Source: Stomorhina lunata (taxonomy: Eukaryota > Arthropoda > Insecta > Diptera > Rhiniidae). From it: 64,000 nucleotides of DNA. The notes under the pieces are model-generated. The model made no database searches. It worked only from the letters and a program-made list of their open reading frames with translations, and was not told the DNA's origin. The stretch spans positions 21,265,994 through 21,329,993 of the forward strand of contig OW121742.1 in assembly GCA_933228675.1 (NCBI GenBank), in the 5' to 3' direction. The position numbers were made by a program, and so were the translations under genes. Numbering within the stretch: position 1 is the first letter of the stretch; each line of letters opens with the position of its first letter. Below are positions 34,521 through 47,099 of this stretch, one piece after another.

Positions 34521-37274
34521 TCTGAAGAATTTCTGTCTTCATCTTTGTTTATAATTAAAAATGAACCGCAAATTATTGAAGTGAAATTACTTGAATTTTT
34601 AATTCGTAAATAAAAGCAATTGAAATAATTACTTTGGATATTTCCTTAGTGAAAAATTTCTACTGTATCTATAAGTTAACTAAATTTTGTGTTTAAATTA
34701 AATGGTAATCCTTTACTCAACGATATAAAGAGCTTATCCATTTTTGAATGGCTTTTGGAACCAGACTGATGCTATTCTGAACTAAATCAATTATGAACTT
34801 CGTATTGGGACTGCTTTGTTTGTTTGGAAACCGAAATATTTTTATTGTGCATCTATAACATATAAGCTAGAATACCAAATAAGGGCCAAACATCTATACA
34901 TATGCCTCTACTGCTGGACCAATTAAGCAAATGCATGATTTCATTATTATTGAGGCCCTATGCTCCACTGGGAGTCAAGGATAACAGAAGATGATTTTTG
35001 TTCTAATTTTGGCTTTTTCAAAGTAATTGTTTTTTCCAGAAGTGGGTTACTAGCCCGACCTTACAACCCATATGTTATAATGGGAGAATTCTCGGCACTT
35101 GTTAGCTCACTACTTTAACGGGTGTTAAGGTAGCTAACCAGGTGATACCACGAGGAGGTCAGTGTCCACAGTTGAGATGAGTGATAGACCAAGATAAGTC
35201 TGGGCTTACCAAATTAAGACCCATCAGAACCGTATCTTGGTGTCCGACATCCCCCACTTTTAGTGCAGATAATGAAATTTTAATTTTTTTAATTTCCAAA
35301 CAAATTTTTTTGGCCTGTACTGGGACTAAAATACATTAAATTTATTGTGCCGTTTTGGCTTTGAGCGCAGACAAGAGCCACATTTAAAGGACTAGTAACA
35401 GGTATGCATTAAAGAAAGTCGTTGTTGCATGGTTAGGAATATTATGAATGTTAATATTGCAGAATTAGTAGTTCTTAAAAAGAAATTATAAGATATTCCG
35501 GTCGGTCTTTTGTGTGAAAGAAAAGTCAACAATTCCAACTCCAGCTGGAATTACGAAACAAGATATTAAGATTTGAAATACTTAAAGCTAGAGAAGGTAT
35601 GCATTTTATCTAACAAATAGTTTTAATTATATATAAAGTCATTTTTATCAACTACACGTTTTCCGCTTGTTTTTTTATTCTTTTTTTTTTAAACTGACAT
35701 TTATTTTTATTATTTTCTTATTTTCCTGCATTAGAGTTGTAATAAAAGGGATAAACTCAGTCTTGTATCGGTATTTAAAACGTTTTCAAATAAGTTTTCG
35801 TTGAAAACTCAGACGCAAGGAGTTCTCATTTTGTATGTGAAAACTTAAGTTTTCAATATTGTCTTAGGCCAAAAACTACTATAACGAGTTTTCGAGCTCA
35901 GTTTGAATGAGCTATAATTAACAACCTTAGTTTACAGTAGGCAAGTATTTATAAACAATATACATTTCACTCATACCTATATTTAATAAGTGTCGACTAA
36001 ATATTAAAATAATTCATCTTAATTTTCTAATTTTGTTTTCTTTTAACATAAAGATGAGAAACATTAAACATCAGTGTTTTTATTGAAAGTTGATTGATAA
36101 AGCCATTTTACTCGAAACTAATTTTTTGATGAAATGACGATGTGTGCGGTAGTGAGTGGAGAGTGTTATTAAGGATGTATTTGAAAATCTGTATCATATA
36201 TCCAAAAAAAGGAAGTGCTATAGTAAACAACATTTCAAGAAAGTCATGACCAAATGAATCTGAACCCTAATCCGTATGTAAAATTGTTTGATAAATCCGA
36301 AGTCAAAATGTTTAAAAGTAGAACGGTTTTCGAGATATATCAAAATTATGATTTTTTGCGTTTTCAAAGAAGATGATGTCCCGTTTTCAAAGAAGATGAT
36401 GTCAATTATTTTGCAAAACAAATGTAGTCGAGAAATGACTAATTTACAGAGGATCAAAGTTGAAATTGCATAAAAATTTTATAGATTTTTTTGTTTTGGT
36501 CTTTTTAACTTAATTTCTTAAAATCAAGCAATAATATTTTTCAAGTTTCATCACTTGGCACGATGGTCAATTTTAATACAAACATTTTATCTTTCAATAA
36601 GATGAAGATCGGTGCAAAAATGACCAATGTTACAGACGAACAATTCAATTATGCCACTATTCAAATTTTATAAAATCAAGAACAAAAACCTATAACAAGT
36701 AAACATACAAGTTTTAGTAACAAAATATATAACAAATTTTCTATAATAATTCACTTCTATCGTTTTTATTATTTTTTCTTGTTGAACGCAGTATGTTTGT
36801 ATTGAAATACACTTACATATGTTCTCTGAAATAAATTAGAAACATGTTAAAAAAAATTAACTTGAAATGAGCGAAATTTTAAAAATTATATTTCTTATTT
36901 TTTACAGATAAATTTGTATGGCACTTTTTTCAAAAATGAGCACCTATGGATTCGAACAATTCAATTTCGGGAAGGCAATCAGTCGAAGACAAGTACCACA
37001 TATCACGAAAATTACAAATATTCAATTCAACTTTTTTTTTAACTTTTCACAGATGTTCTGTAAACCTAACTTAAACAATTAAAAAATGTCAGCTAAGTGG
37101 TGAAACCGATTAAGACTGACTATGGCAATTTAAGTAAAATAGTTCTGTTATTTTTTGCTAGATATATATCTTAGGTAAAGCTAGTTTTTATTTTTAATTT
37201 TTAAAAAAGTGCTTTACTATTCAATAAATAATTTTAAAATTATTAAATTATTGTCTTTTTAAATTTGCAGATTT
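34521..37274. other. Intergenic DNA with GC-richer relics of unidentified repeats
   Basis: 34.9-35.3 kb is noticeably richer in GC. It includes GCTCCACTGGGAGTCAAGGA and GGTTACTAGCCCGACCTTAC, which look like decayed retroelement sequence, but no protein homology can be read. 35.3-37.2 kb shows nothing clear. Confidence 0.35.
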
Positions 37275-37279
37275 TAACT

Positions 37280-37610
37280 GATTTTGTATTGTTTCCGGGT
37301 TTGTTGCTTACATAAACTTGGCACCACTTTTTAACTTACTTTTAGCGCCATCTTTTGTTTGGCTATTGATCTAATGAAAATACAAAAAATCGAGTGGCAA
37401 CATTTCTTAAATTTTAGCATCCCTTTAAGAAAAACAATCTGGCAACAATGACTATATTGTATGTGTTGCCAGATCGAATTTCCATAAGGGCTGCCAAAAT
37501 TAAGAAAATGTTGCCACTCGATTTTTTGGTTTTAAAAATACTATTATGCTGAACAGTAGATGGCGCTATTACTACATTTAAACAGTGCTGCCAAGTTTTA
37601 AGTTTTTACC
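37280..37610. mobile_element. Foldback (MITE-like) element, copy B
   Basis: AACTTGGCACC near 37315 pairs with GTGCTGCCAAGTT near 37585. AGCGCCATC pairs with GATGGCGCT. AAAAATCGAGTGGCAACATT pairs with AATGTTGCCACTCGATTTTT. The centre is CTGGCAACA...TGTTGCCAG. The whole segment therefore folds on itself. No open frame. It is related to the segment at 34.35 kb. Confidence 0.65.
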
Positions 37611-38843
37611 GGTTATTAATTTAAAATTATGGTAATTTTTAACAATTCGAATACTTTTCTGTTTCTTAACTCAAAAACTAAATGGATATTGCTAAATTTG
37701 TTTTGGAATAAAAAAACGTTCTCTTTTATCTTGTTATATTCCGGCTTATATTTTATTCATTTAAAATATTATTTAAATCATAGTTGATAAAGTAAAATAT
37801 ATTTTCTTTTCTTTTTAATTAAATAAAATATTTACAATAATAATTATGTAATTGTGTAATACATAAATAACACAAGAGAATTATTAAAAATTAATAAATA
37901 TTAATTATATATGTATAATATATTTTGAATAACAAACAAGCAGGAGGTATAAGTTAAAAGTATAAGTTTTTTACTTCTTTATTTTTCTTCATAATTTATT
38001 TTTTAATTTATGATTTTCTTTTTTAATTGGTGTTGTATTTTTTTTTTCAAATAATTGTGTTTATGAAGTTTAGATGCGATATATACGATTATGTATTAAA
38101 ATATATAGATAATTATGTATTTTAATATAGAATTCTAATTTCCCATGTTTTTTCCATTCATCCTGGTTTCTTAAGAATTTAAATTTTACTTTTATTTTTT
38201 TTTTTGTTTCATTCTTTGACACAAGTATAATTTTTAATAATTATTGATTTTCATGAGGTTCAACTACTATTTAACAATTAGTTTATTAATATTTATATGG
38301 TTTTGCAATTTCAATAGAGGTTTTTATTATTATATTAATAGTATATGTTGTATTTTGTTATACTTAAACAATTTGCGCATTTATAACTTAAATTTTATTT
38401 ATCTTAATGCATTTTTGTTTTGAAAATATTTTCAGCAGTTGTTATCTCTTATGCTATACTAAGGTGTTTGCAAAACTGATTGCTCTAATTTTACAATATT
38501 TTGCTGTTTATTCTAAAATTTAGTTAGTTTTTAATTGCTATAATTCTGATTGTGTTTCTTTGTTGGTTGTGTAAGCAATTTTTGGCATTTTTATATAATT
38601 AAAGAAAAAACTTAAGACACCTTAGAATATTGCTTTATATCAATTTTATTAAAAATGTACAATAATAATGATTTAAAAAAGCATTGCATTAAAAAGTTTT
38701 TAAAATAATGATTTTTTTAAAGATAGGGAATTGTTTAAATTATATATGACATGGATGGATTAGGAATGATTGAAGGTTTAACAAATGATGGAATAATAAA
38801 ATAATGGTACATTAAAGAACTTAAAACGCTAAACATAATCGTT
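37611..38843. other. AT-rich intergenic DNA
   Basis: No gene or ordered repeat is supported. Confidence 0.4.
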
Positions 38844-39144
38844 TATACCCAGGAAGCACGATGGTTTTAAATTCTCATATTTAAGATGATTTTAAAATAA
38901 ATCTGTTCTCAGAGGTAAAAAATTAAAAAAAAAGATGAGATTTTGCTTATTCTTAAATGCAGATATATACATCTAATTATTTCAGGGTTTGATAAAGATT
39001 TGAGAATAACAAATTTTCAAATGTTTAATCTCAAATAAACCTAAAATAAATAAAAAAAAAATATAAATTGTAAATATCGGACTATATTTCAAATACATAT
39101 TGGTTTATTTCAAACCTCAGACGACATCGTGCTAACTGGGTATA
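38844..39144. mobile_element. ~300-bp MITE candidate with TACCCAG/CTGGGTA termini
   Basis: TATACCCAGGAAGCACGATG at the left end matches the reverse complement of CATCGTGCTAACTGGGTATA at the right end in 18 of 20 positions. The interior is AT-rich without coding capacity. The target duplication is not clear. Confidence 0.6.
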
Positions 39145-39301
39145 TGTTATTAACAGCAAAAATAAATCCAATTTTAATTTAACATTTTTCAAATAAAAAT
39201 GTCGACCCTGACTTTATTGTCAAACTGATATCTTAAGATTTCATTATAAATTCCGTTTAAGCTACCCAAGAAGTGGTTTGAAAAAAATTAAAGATAATCA
39301 A

Positions 39302-39660
39302 GTACGTGATAGAAATCGATCGATTTCAGATATTTTTTTGATGCAATTTTCGGTTATTTCCAAAAAAAAAAATAACATTTTGCTTTGATCCTATTGACTA
39401 ATATTTTATCTTTCATTTGATTTGATTTTTTTTTTTAATTTCCGCAAATCACTTCCAAATTCATTTTCTAAGTCGTATTATTTTGACAATTTTATAATTC
39501 AGTGCCTTTAAGATGAAGAGGGTCTAAAAATTACAGCCTTTTTTGATTTCCATGTGATTTTAAAATCACATGAAAGTGATTTGCAGAACATACCCGATAA
39601 TCTCAAAAAAATATCTGAAATCGATCGATTTGAAAAAGATCGCTTTCCATCACATACCTG
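39302..39660. mobile_element. ~360-bp inverted-repeat element (MITE candidate)
   Basis: GAAATCGATCGATTTCAG plus ATATTTTTTTGA (39312-39341) is exactly inverted at 39603-39631. Weaker complementarity (GTACGTGAT versus ATCACATAC) extends outward. The interior is non-coding. Confidence 0.6.
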
Positions 39661-39724
39661 AATATTGAAAACAATTCTAATTTTTTTTGCCACGCCTACA
39701 TCTACAGCTTTTTAGTATTTTGTT

Positions 39725-39749
39725 CGCCGATATACTTTGTATATCGGCG
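39725..39749. other. Perfect 11-bp hairpin
   Basis: CGCCGATATAC and GTATATCGGCG pair with a TTT loop. It is GC-anchored in AT-rich DNA. No T-rich run on either side makes it a convincing terminator or RNA gene. Confidence 0.8.
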
Positions 39750-39784
39750 TTTATGGCTCTGTAAGGGCTTCATTTTTCTCTTTG

Positions 39785-39864
39785 ATTTCTAGTCATAAAA
39801 TTTCAAAAACTCGATTCGTACTCACCCTAATCGAATCGAGTTTTAAAAAATTATGACTAGAAAT
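39785..39864. other. 34-bp imperfect inverted repeat
   Basis: ATTTCTAGTCATAAAATTTC and AAAAACTCGATTCG are mirrored after a 13-nt loop (CGAATCGAGTTTT ... ATGACTAGAAAT), with a few mismatches. It may be a small foldback element. Confidence 0.75.
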
Positions 39865-42504
39865 TGAGCAGTCAATATCGATTTGCAAATAATTACGGTA
39901 ATATCGGTTCAACTTTTTTTAAATAGTTTATGGGCTAACTATATTTAATGAAGAAGAAAGAAGCAATTGTATTAAAATTATAACCTGTATTAACTAAATA
40001 AAAAGTTTAATGCAGTTAAAATCATGTAGGTTTGGACTTTTGTCACGTAATTCTGAGCAGAAGGATAAATTCTTGAGACTTTTATAAAATATATAAAGTA
40101 TATTTTAACGATTTCCTGTTATTTATCAATACCCTTTGCCTGAATCCGAAAATTATATCAATTTGTTCAATTTTGGCATAGTTTTTAAGATGCATTTATA
40201 AAATGTGTCTGGGTTGTGTTCTACATATATGAATATACATATATACATTAGGGTCATAACTTTTAAACAATCCTTCAAAATATTAAAATTGGCATAGCAC
40301 ACAGTGCGATGTAGCATAAAACATAAAGGAACGTATCTTTATTTTTTCTCTAAGGTCAAAAAAGTTCATGAACCAACCGCGATAAAGTTTTGAAAATTTT
40401 AAAATATTTTTTTAGAAAACTTTTTTGAGAAAAAATACAAAAATTATGATTTTCGTTGTTACAAGGACATGGTAGATCTCATGGTACTATGCCAAAAAGT
40501 TGTTTACACCCATAATATACATAAGTATGTGTTCAAAAAAAAAAACAAATTGGAACTACTATTTAGGACTTTTTGAAATAAAAAAAGGGTTTTTGCTCAT
40601 TTATATAGTGCAAAACGTAGTTCTTAAATTTTGATTGTTCCTTTCAACTGAAAACATATCTCAAAAACTAGAACCAACTCGAAAAAAAAAAGAATTTTTG
40701 AATTCAGTGTCGCAAAATTTATATCAACTTTTTGCGTAATAAATTACACTGGTACACAAAAAATTGACATTGTTTACAGAGGTATTGTATCACGTATTTT
40801 TAAATTAGTGCTATTTATATATTTGTATTTTGCCAGGAACTGTTGTTCCCTATAAAATTTTATGTATGTTTTGTTGGATTTTAGATCGTTCTATCCGTTA
40901 TCTATAGAAAGCACAGACATTTTAGCAAATATTTTGTAGCATATTTTAGGGATGTTCAAAAATCGTTACAACTAACTATTTCCTTTTTTGTTAAAAGGTT
41001 TAAGCGACAAATAAGTATAATTACAAATTTAATATTTTAAGAAAAGTAGGATTTCAGCAACCTAATAACTAAGGTATATAGCACATGATAGAGAACCAGA
41101 AAACAGACATAAAATATAGGTAAAACAATACTATTGTTATTATTTCTATATTTTTTGAAGTAGAATTTGACTGTCTACCAGTCTCATTCATTTTTGAAAC
41201 AATAATGTTATACTTCATTATTTTTTCAAAAATACTCCAATTTTCAATCGATACCGATTCAAAATTCTTTGATTACGACAAAGCTTAGGTTTCTCAATAA
41301 ACATCATAGATAAACGTTATAAATTTTTTCAAACCATTGAAAGAATGTATGGAAATAAACAATAGCCTCTTTACATTTTCATATCTAAAGTTTCAAATCG
41401 ACTTAAAAAAAGTGCTGGATCATAAGTGTATGAGTACTTTGGTAAGGTATTTTAAATGTCTGGCCTTTAAAAATTTTCAAAATATTCACATTTAAATCGT
41501 AGCAAATAAATATTTAAATTTGTAAAACTTTTTCAGCCCCAAAGTATAATTTAAAAATTTAGTTAAATGCTCTTCTCATTAAATGATTTCAAATGGAAAA
41601 AATTAATAAATTTGTTTGATTTTTTTTTGTTTTTAGAAATAATTTTTGGTATAATTTAGAATATTCTCATAATAAAAGTAGTTGAGTTAAAATCTAAACA
41701 ATTTTCCTCAAAATATTACAACTTAAAGTTGTAAGATAATTTATGAATTATCAAAATATTTACAAAACTTTAAAATATTGAAAATTAAATGAAAAGAAAA
41801 GGTAAATTTAAGATAATAATTTAAAATAAAAAAAAACTTTTGTATAAGTAAAAAACAAATTGAATAATAAAAAATATATATAAATATTAAAAATATTTTA
41901 GTGTAATTAAGGATAAAGTTCTATATTTTTTATATAGATAATAATATCGTAATTTTAAGAGGTTCATAATTTTATATGTTTAAGAATGTTTTTAGATTTT
42001 TCGTTTCAGTTTTTTTTTTTTTAATTTTTTTTTTTTGACGCACTACAAAAATATATTTTTTATATAATATTTGTAATATGTAGTATATATATAATTCGTA
42101 TAAGATACGAGTTGTAAATATTTACTTTCTAGTTACTTCTTGTATGTATGTACACTTTTAGGCAACAAACTTTTCTTATTCTTTTTTGAGTATTTAACTC
42201 TTAACTTACTCTTTTGCTTGTATTATTGTGTTTCTTTAAGCGCCAGAAATGAAAAATAGAAAATAAAATTAGATTTATTCTTTAAACAATTCAAAATTTG
42301 CTTAGAAAAATAAATATTTTGTATACAAAATGGCAAATTTTGAACTTTAAAGTCCTGCTTTTTCATTCAGTTTCAATTTAGTCTCATGAAGTGCCTTTAT
42401 AGGAATTTATTTCCACTTGATAATTCTTAACTTTTGGCCATAACATTTTTCTTTATTCTGTTATTGTTTCAGATTTTTCAGTTTCAGGGAGTTTGTGTGT
42501 AGAT
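39865..42504 (-). other. Intergenic DNA and 3' region of Polycomb
   Basis: No coding sequence. The Polycomb 3' UTR must lie in the right part. AATAAA on the minus strand occurs at 42452-42457, about 50 bases past the stop, and again further on, so the end is not determined. Confidence 0.4.
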
Positions 42505-43713
42505 TTATGCTACAGAATCACTACTTTTCATATCGCGTTCGCGAAAAAAGCCTCTTTCTGTTTTACATTCACGTATTGTTACGGTTTCAAAATTCACTGT
42601 TACATCGGTGATAACAACTTTGTCGGAAATATTGCATTTCGCTGGTAACCAGAAACGGGGAGGTAAAGCTTGCGGGGATAGTGGTGTAAGGGGTTGTGAT
42701 TTCTGTTTGGGCGGTGAGTTTTCTAAATTATTATCGAAATGTTGGTTTATGCGTTGTAGGTTATTTGAATTATTATTGTTGTTGTTGTTATTGATGATGT
42801 TATTATTGTGATGTAGATTATTATTTTCAGTTTCATTTTGCGATTCAGCCTGGGAAGAGGACTCATCGTCATCGTCCTCCTGGGCATGATACTGTTGAGG
42901 TTTTTCTGAAGGTGTGGCCTGTTCTGGCCTTGATGCTGGTGTTTCGGGTGATAAAGGCTCTGTCTCAGCTTTTAATGGTGTAGAAATGGGTGTAGCTGTA
43001 TCAACTGAACAGTGTATTTTTGTTGGTGGTGGTCCATCTGGTGATGTTTTTATAGTAACACCTATCTTACCCGACTCTTTTAAAACTTCCGCTTTACGTT
43101 TTGTGCCAACTTCTTTTCGACTTAGCGGCTGATCCTCAGAACTCGATGAATTTGAATCTGCTTCGGGTATAAATACTAATGAGGACGAATTAGACGCCGC
43201 ATGATCCTTTTGTCTCTTTGTTTCACTATGTGTATGTGGCGATTCGGATCGTCTACTTGAACGTTCGATTTTTGAACTGTGGTGATGATGATGGTGATGA
43301 TGATGCTTCTTTTCTTTATCTTTTTCCTTCTCTTTATCCTTATCATGATGATAGTGATGATGATGATTATGGGCACTGTTATTTGAGGCGGATGTTAGAG
43401 AAGTGGAGGACGCTGTTGTTGCGGCTGTTGTATTGGTTGCAGAAATTGTGTTAACCACCGCCGCAGATGTTGAGGCATGATTTGGGTGAGCATCCTCTTC
43501 AGTAAAAGTATATTCATCATCAGATTCTGGTTCGGGATCAGGATCACGTTCTTTTTCCTTCTTTTTGGGACCACGTTTTGAGGGTGTACTAGATGATTTA
43601 TTACCTTGTTCATAGATTTCAATAAGTCTACGATCCAATATATTGACTTCCGGTTCCCAGGTGTTGTAACGTTGATTCCAACCCTTCCATTTGACTCGAT
43701 ATTCAACAACGCC
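42505..43713 (-). CDS. Pc: Polycomb exon 2
   Basis: The acceptor is TTTTTTCTCAG before 43713; 402 codons and a stop at 42505-42507. It starts within the chromodomain at [11 protein letters not shown]. Overlapping frames on both strands are shadows produced by CAT/GAT-rich codons. Confidence 0.96.
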   Translation of the reverse strand, partial: GVVEYRVKWKGWNQRYNTWEPEVNILDRRLIEIYEQGNKSSSTPSKRGPKKKEKERDPDPEPESDDEYTFTEEDAHPNHASTSAAVVNTISATNTTAATTASSTSLTSASNNSAHNHHHHYHHDKDKEKEKDKEKKHHHHHHHHHSSKIERSSRRSESPHTHSETKRQKDHAASNSSSLVFIPEADSNSSSSEDQPLSRKEVGTKRKAEVLKESGKIGVTIKTSPDGPPPTKIHCSVDTATPISTPLKAETEPLSPETPASRPEQATPSEKPQQYHAQEDDDDESSSQAESQNETENNNLHHNNNIINNNNNNNNSNNLQRINQHFDNNLENSPPKQKSQPLTPLSPQALPPRFWLPAKCNISDKVVITDVTVNFETVTIRECKTERGFFRERDMKSSDSVA

Positions 43714-46182
43714 CTGAGAAAAAAAAATATTATTTAGTTATTTGTAATGTGTTAAAATTAAAAAAAATAATAAAAAGTATTAAAAGGAGTGTTTCTAACA
43801 AAATTTGCAGTTGTATTAAGTTAAATAAAAATTCTTAAAAGTAAGGATATTCATTGAAATATTTAATAAATTCATCTGACATTAAATGGTTAACTTATTC
43901 AATTTATAAATTTTTGTTATCACTGCGTTTTTTTAATTTCTGTACTTATCATGACTGATCGTCTTTTGTAACGAATCAAAACAAATAGTTATTATATTAC
44001 GGATAAGTTATGCCTGAAACAGTTAATGCATATTTAATTCAGAACTTTCATTATTATTGGTACATCAATACTATTTCTATGACATTCTTTGAGGAGGCTT
44101 TTACTGTCTACTAATGTTATTAGTTTAGGACACCAAGTAATTTTTTCCGTCTTGTCCATATAAAAATATAATAAGCAATTTCAAGTAAAGGAGATAAGAA
44201 ACTATTTTACTGCTTCTTAATGATAATGCTCATTAAAGAATATATGAAAATTATGCAGGTATTTTTATGCAATAATGAAAGAAAACCTCTTTTAAAATTC
44301 TAGGAAACGTAAAGGAATATTCCCAGACACACAAACTAAATTTAAAACGGCGCCGCCTAGAATGTAACAGTAGCTAATACAATAATAAAATATACACAAA
44401 AGAAAAAACATAAAAAATTCAAATAAAATAATTTTAAAAACTAAAATAGCCAAAATTAAAAAAAAAAAAATTGGTATGCAATAAATATAAATGAATCACT
44501 ATGACGTAGTACGTGCCTTTTATTAATCAACAGCAGCAGTAATCAATGGTGTGGAAATAAAGGACGAAAGGTGTATGAGTTGTGGTGCCCATACACAACG
44601 CTATAGACTTGAATATAAAACAACAGCTGTAATAAGAAAAAAATGTGAAGGAACCACAATAACAACTACCAATAAGCAAATTTGTAATTTATTAATTACA
44701 CTACTAAACTAGTATCAATAAAAAAGAGAAGCATTTCATAAATATTGCGTCTTTATGAAATTTAGAATCAGGAACTAAATTGAAACAATGTTGCTAATTG
44801 TCAAGTTAAAAAAAGTTTTTTTTTTCAATTTCCCCCGACCCTTTGACCAAGCAAGTAATAAATCTTCAGCCTGGAATCTCTTTTAAGCATGTCGGATATG
44901 ACCCTATTAAATAAGCTAAATGCTCCAATGTTTAAGGCCAGTAAATCTTACAGACTGATCAACTTTTTGGTTTAGCTCCGATTTCTATTAATTGAGTCTT
45001 CCATGATAAGCTGAATGACCAAGCGTCCACACAATATCTTGTCTACACTTAGCGTCATATTCTAACTAATCTAATAGTTCAGTTGACCTTTAAGACAATG
45101 ACAGTTGTTATAACAACACCAACATCTACAATTGTATCAAGTTGTTTACGGCAGATCTGATGGAACAATGAACAACTTCATATTGTAGACTAAGTCCACA
45201 AATCCTCAGGACAAATTAGATTTGTGGATCATGATGACCCTGGTCATACGTAGAGGGCCGAAAAATTGTAGGTCAGTTGCTCTAATCCGATCTCTGATAC
45301 TACATTCATGTGATAACCTGCAAGGGAGGTGGGGATTGATCTTTCCGATTACCTCGCAATAAGAACTGCTGAGTAAGCTTTTTTCGCACTCCTTTGCTGA
45401 AAAAAGCTTTGTTTCCTCACCAAGATATTGTGTTTGGGTAATCATTGAATGGTTTTAATGACTACGTTTTTGCACAACGACTAAACTGAAGTACAAAACT
45501 TTGGCCAAAAGGTTTTTTGTCCATTCCCCGAATTCTGGAAGAAAGTGTTTTTCCATAACTGGTTCCTAATAAAAATTATTGTTTTTAACACTGATCCTAG
45601 TATCTATACTCTGGCTAAACTTTTATAATTCGACATCAAAGCAACTTTCTTATAGGCATTCCATCATCATTTACTAAGACTACTTCCACTGAAATGACGA
45701 CAAAACACAGAAACTAAAACTATTGGCATTACTGAAAAGGAAGGTGTTTTTTCATTCTGTTACTATAAAAATAAATTATAAAAAAACAAGGTAGAAAATT
45801 ACAGCAGATGATGAAACATTAAGAAGCAAAAAGGAGCACGAGACAATAATAATAATCGAATGAGAAAAACCTAACAACGTAAATTGTCTTGTGTTTTTTT
45901 TTTTATTTTTTGTGAATGAACCAAAATAACAGCTGCCAGCAGATGTTAAGAGGATTATTACTGATGATGGTTCATGGCGATATTGTAGTTGTTGTTGTTA
46001 TTACTGTCAATAAAAGCAACACAGTAACATTTTGAAGGACTTTTTGGAAACAAGGACATTTACAAATTTCATTAATTGCCAAAATGGAAAACATTATAAG
46101 AAAAATAATTTAAAGTTACCTTTCTAACGCGTTTTTGGATTATACGCTCCGCCGCGTATACCCGATCATCCGAACTGCCCAT
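42505..46182 (-). CDS. Pc: Polycomb, chromodomain subunit of PRC1
   Basis: Nuclear repressor that reads H3K27me3 and anchors PRC1 on Hox and other silenced genes. There are two exons, 46182-46120 and 43713-42505, joined in phase 0 to give 423 aa. The chromodomain covers residues 8-57 ([14 protein letters not shown] from exon 1, then [20 protein letters not shown]). Cage aromatics Tyr9, Trp30 and Trp33 correspond to Drosophila Tyr26, Trp47 and Trp50. Downstream come a His-rich region (about 135-166), [20 protein letters not shown] (226-245), an Asn-rich run (about 317-339) and the C-terminal Pc box from about 372 ([20 protein letters not shown] ... [11 protein letters not shown]), which contacts the RING subunit. 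The Pc box separates it from HP1-type proteins. The N-terminal tail is 17 residues shorter than in Drosophila; an in-frame stop lies upstream with no other ATG between. Confidence 0.97.
43714..46119 (-). other. Polycomb intron with a possible transposon relic
   Basis: This 2.4-kb intron interrupts the chromodomain. Around 44.85-45.55 kb the base composition is richer in GC and a minus-strand frame of 79 codons occurs (45206-45445). It is not recognisable and is probably a decayed mobile element. The rest is AT-rich with no feature. Confidence 0.6.
46120..46182 (-). CDS. Pc: Polycomb exon 1
   Basis: ATG at 46182, 21 codons ([20 protein letters not shown] plus Lys), donor AAG|GTAACT. It encodes the first chromodomain strand, including cage residue Tyr9. 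It was located by the conserved chromodomain because it is too short for open-frame searches. Confidence 0.93.
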
Positions 46183-47099
46183 TATGTTATCCAGTTTAAT
46201 AAATTTATATTTAAACAATTTTCATAAAATAATATTTATTTACACTTTTAATGGTTAGCCCCGGAACTAGAGAACTGTTTGTTTTCTTTCAATTATTTTA
46301 TATTAACAAATTGTAAATTTACATAATTTATCGTGGACAATTTGAAAGTTATTATAATTTATTATGTATTTCTTTAATTAATGTAAATAATTTTATGTTC
46401 AACACTTTTTTATTTTTTATTTTAAATAAAAAATGTTTATCTTCCCTCCGAAAAGGTAAAAACACACACAGAAATTGATGGAAAACAAAATATAAAATAA
46501 AATTATTTGTGTTCACAAAAAGTAAAAACAAAAAACACACAAAACGTCCTTCAGGTATTTATAGTTTTATCTCTCTTGATCTTTTGCTATTTCTCATTAC
46601 AATTTATTTACAATTTTCTTTCTCTTTCGCTCCCGCTGCACTCTATGGAGACAGTTCCAATTTTTTCTACATGCTTCAAATTTATGCACAAATTTTTTCG
46701 CTTTTGCTTTTAATTAGAAATTCCACTATTAAACACTTTTATTTTATAGCCATTTTATAAGATTTGATATTTAATTAAATTTTTTCACTTTTTTACGTAA
46801 AAGTTTAATAGTTTTATTTGATTTTTTGAATAAAATTTGTGGAGAAAATTGTTTACTTGAAAATTTCTACGTCTTTCTTTCGTTCGCGTCGGTGTTTTTT
46901 TGTGATTGTCGTGATGCCAGACTGGATACGAAAGCAAAATGACATTAGACTCATCCTAAAAATCGCTTTAACTATATTTTAAAGTTGGCATCACAATTTT
47001 ATTGAATACAATTATAACAGAGTTGTAATTTTTGGGACTAAAACAATAGTTTGCAATAAAAAATTTATAGAAAATTAAAAAAAAAGAAAAAAATATTTA
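46183..47099 (-). promoter_or_regulatory. Polycomb 5' untranslated and promoter-containing region
   Basis: Non-repetitive DNA upstream of the Polycomb ATG, ending where the next minisatellite begins. A GC-richer patch at about 46875-46960 (TTTCGTTCGCGTCGG and neighbours) stands out and could mark the promoter. No TATA box or initiator can be assigned with confidence. Confidence 0.3.

Noticed and set aside
34880..35290. Naming the GC-richer patch as a particular LINE
   Set aside because: Only suggestive short strings are visible and no reverse-transcriptase or endonuclease motif can be read.
42608..43454. Plus-strand frames across Polycomb exon 2
   Set aside because: Antisense shadows of the conserved Polycomb coding sequence.
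45206..45445. 79-codon minus frame in the Polycomb intron as a gene
   Set aside because: No start context, no splice partners and no recognised family. The higher GC suggests a transposon relic instead.
46840..46960. Assigning an exact Polycomb promoter (initiator plus downstream element)
   Set aside because: A DPE-like AGACGT exists on the minus strand, but no initiator lies at the required spacing.
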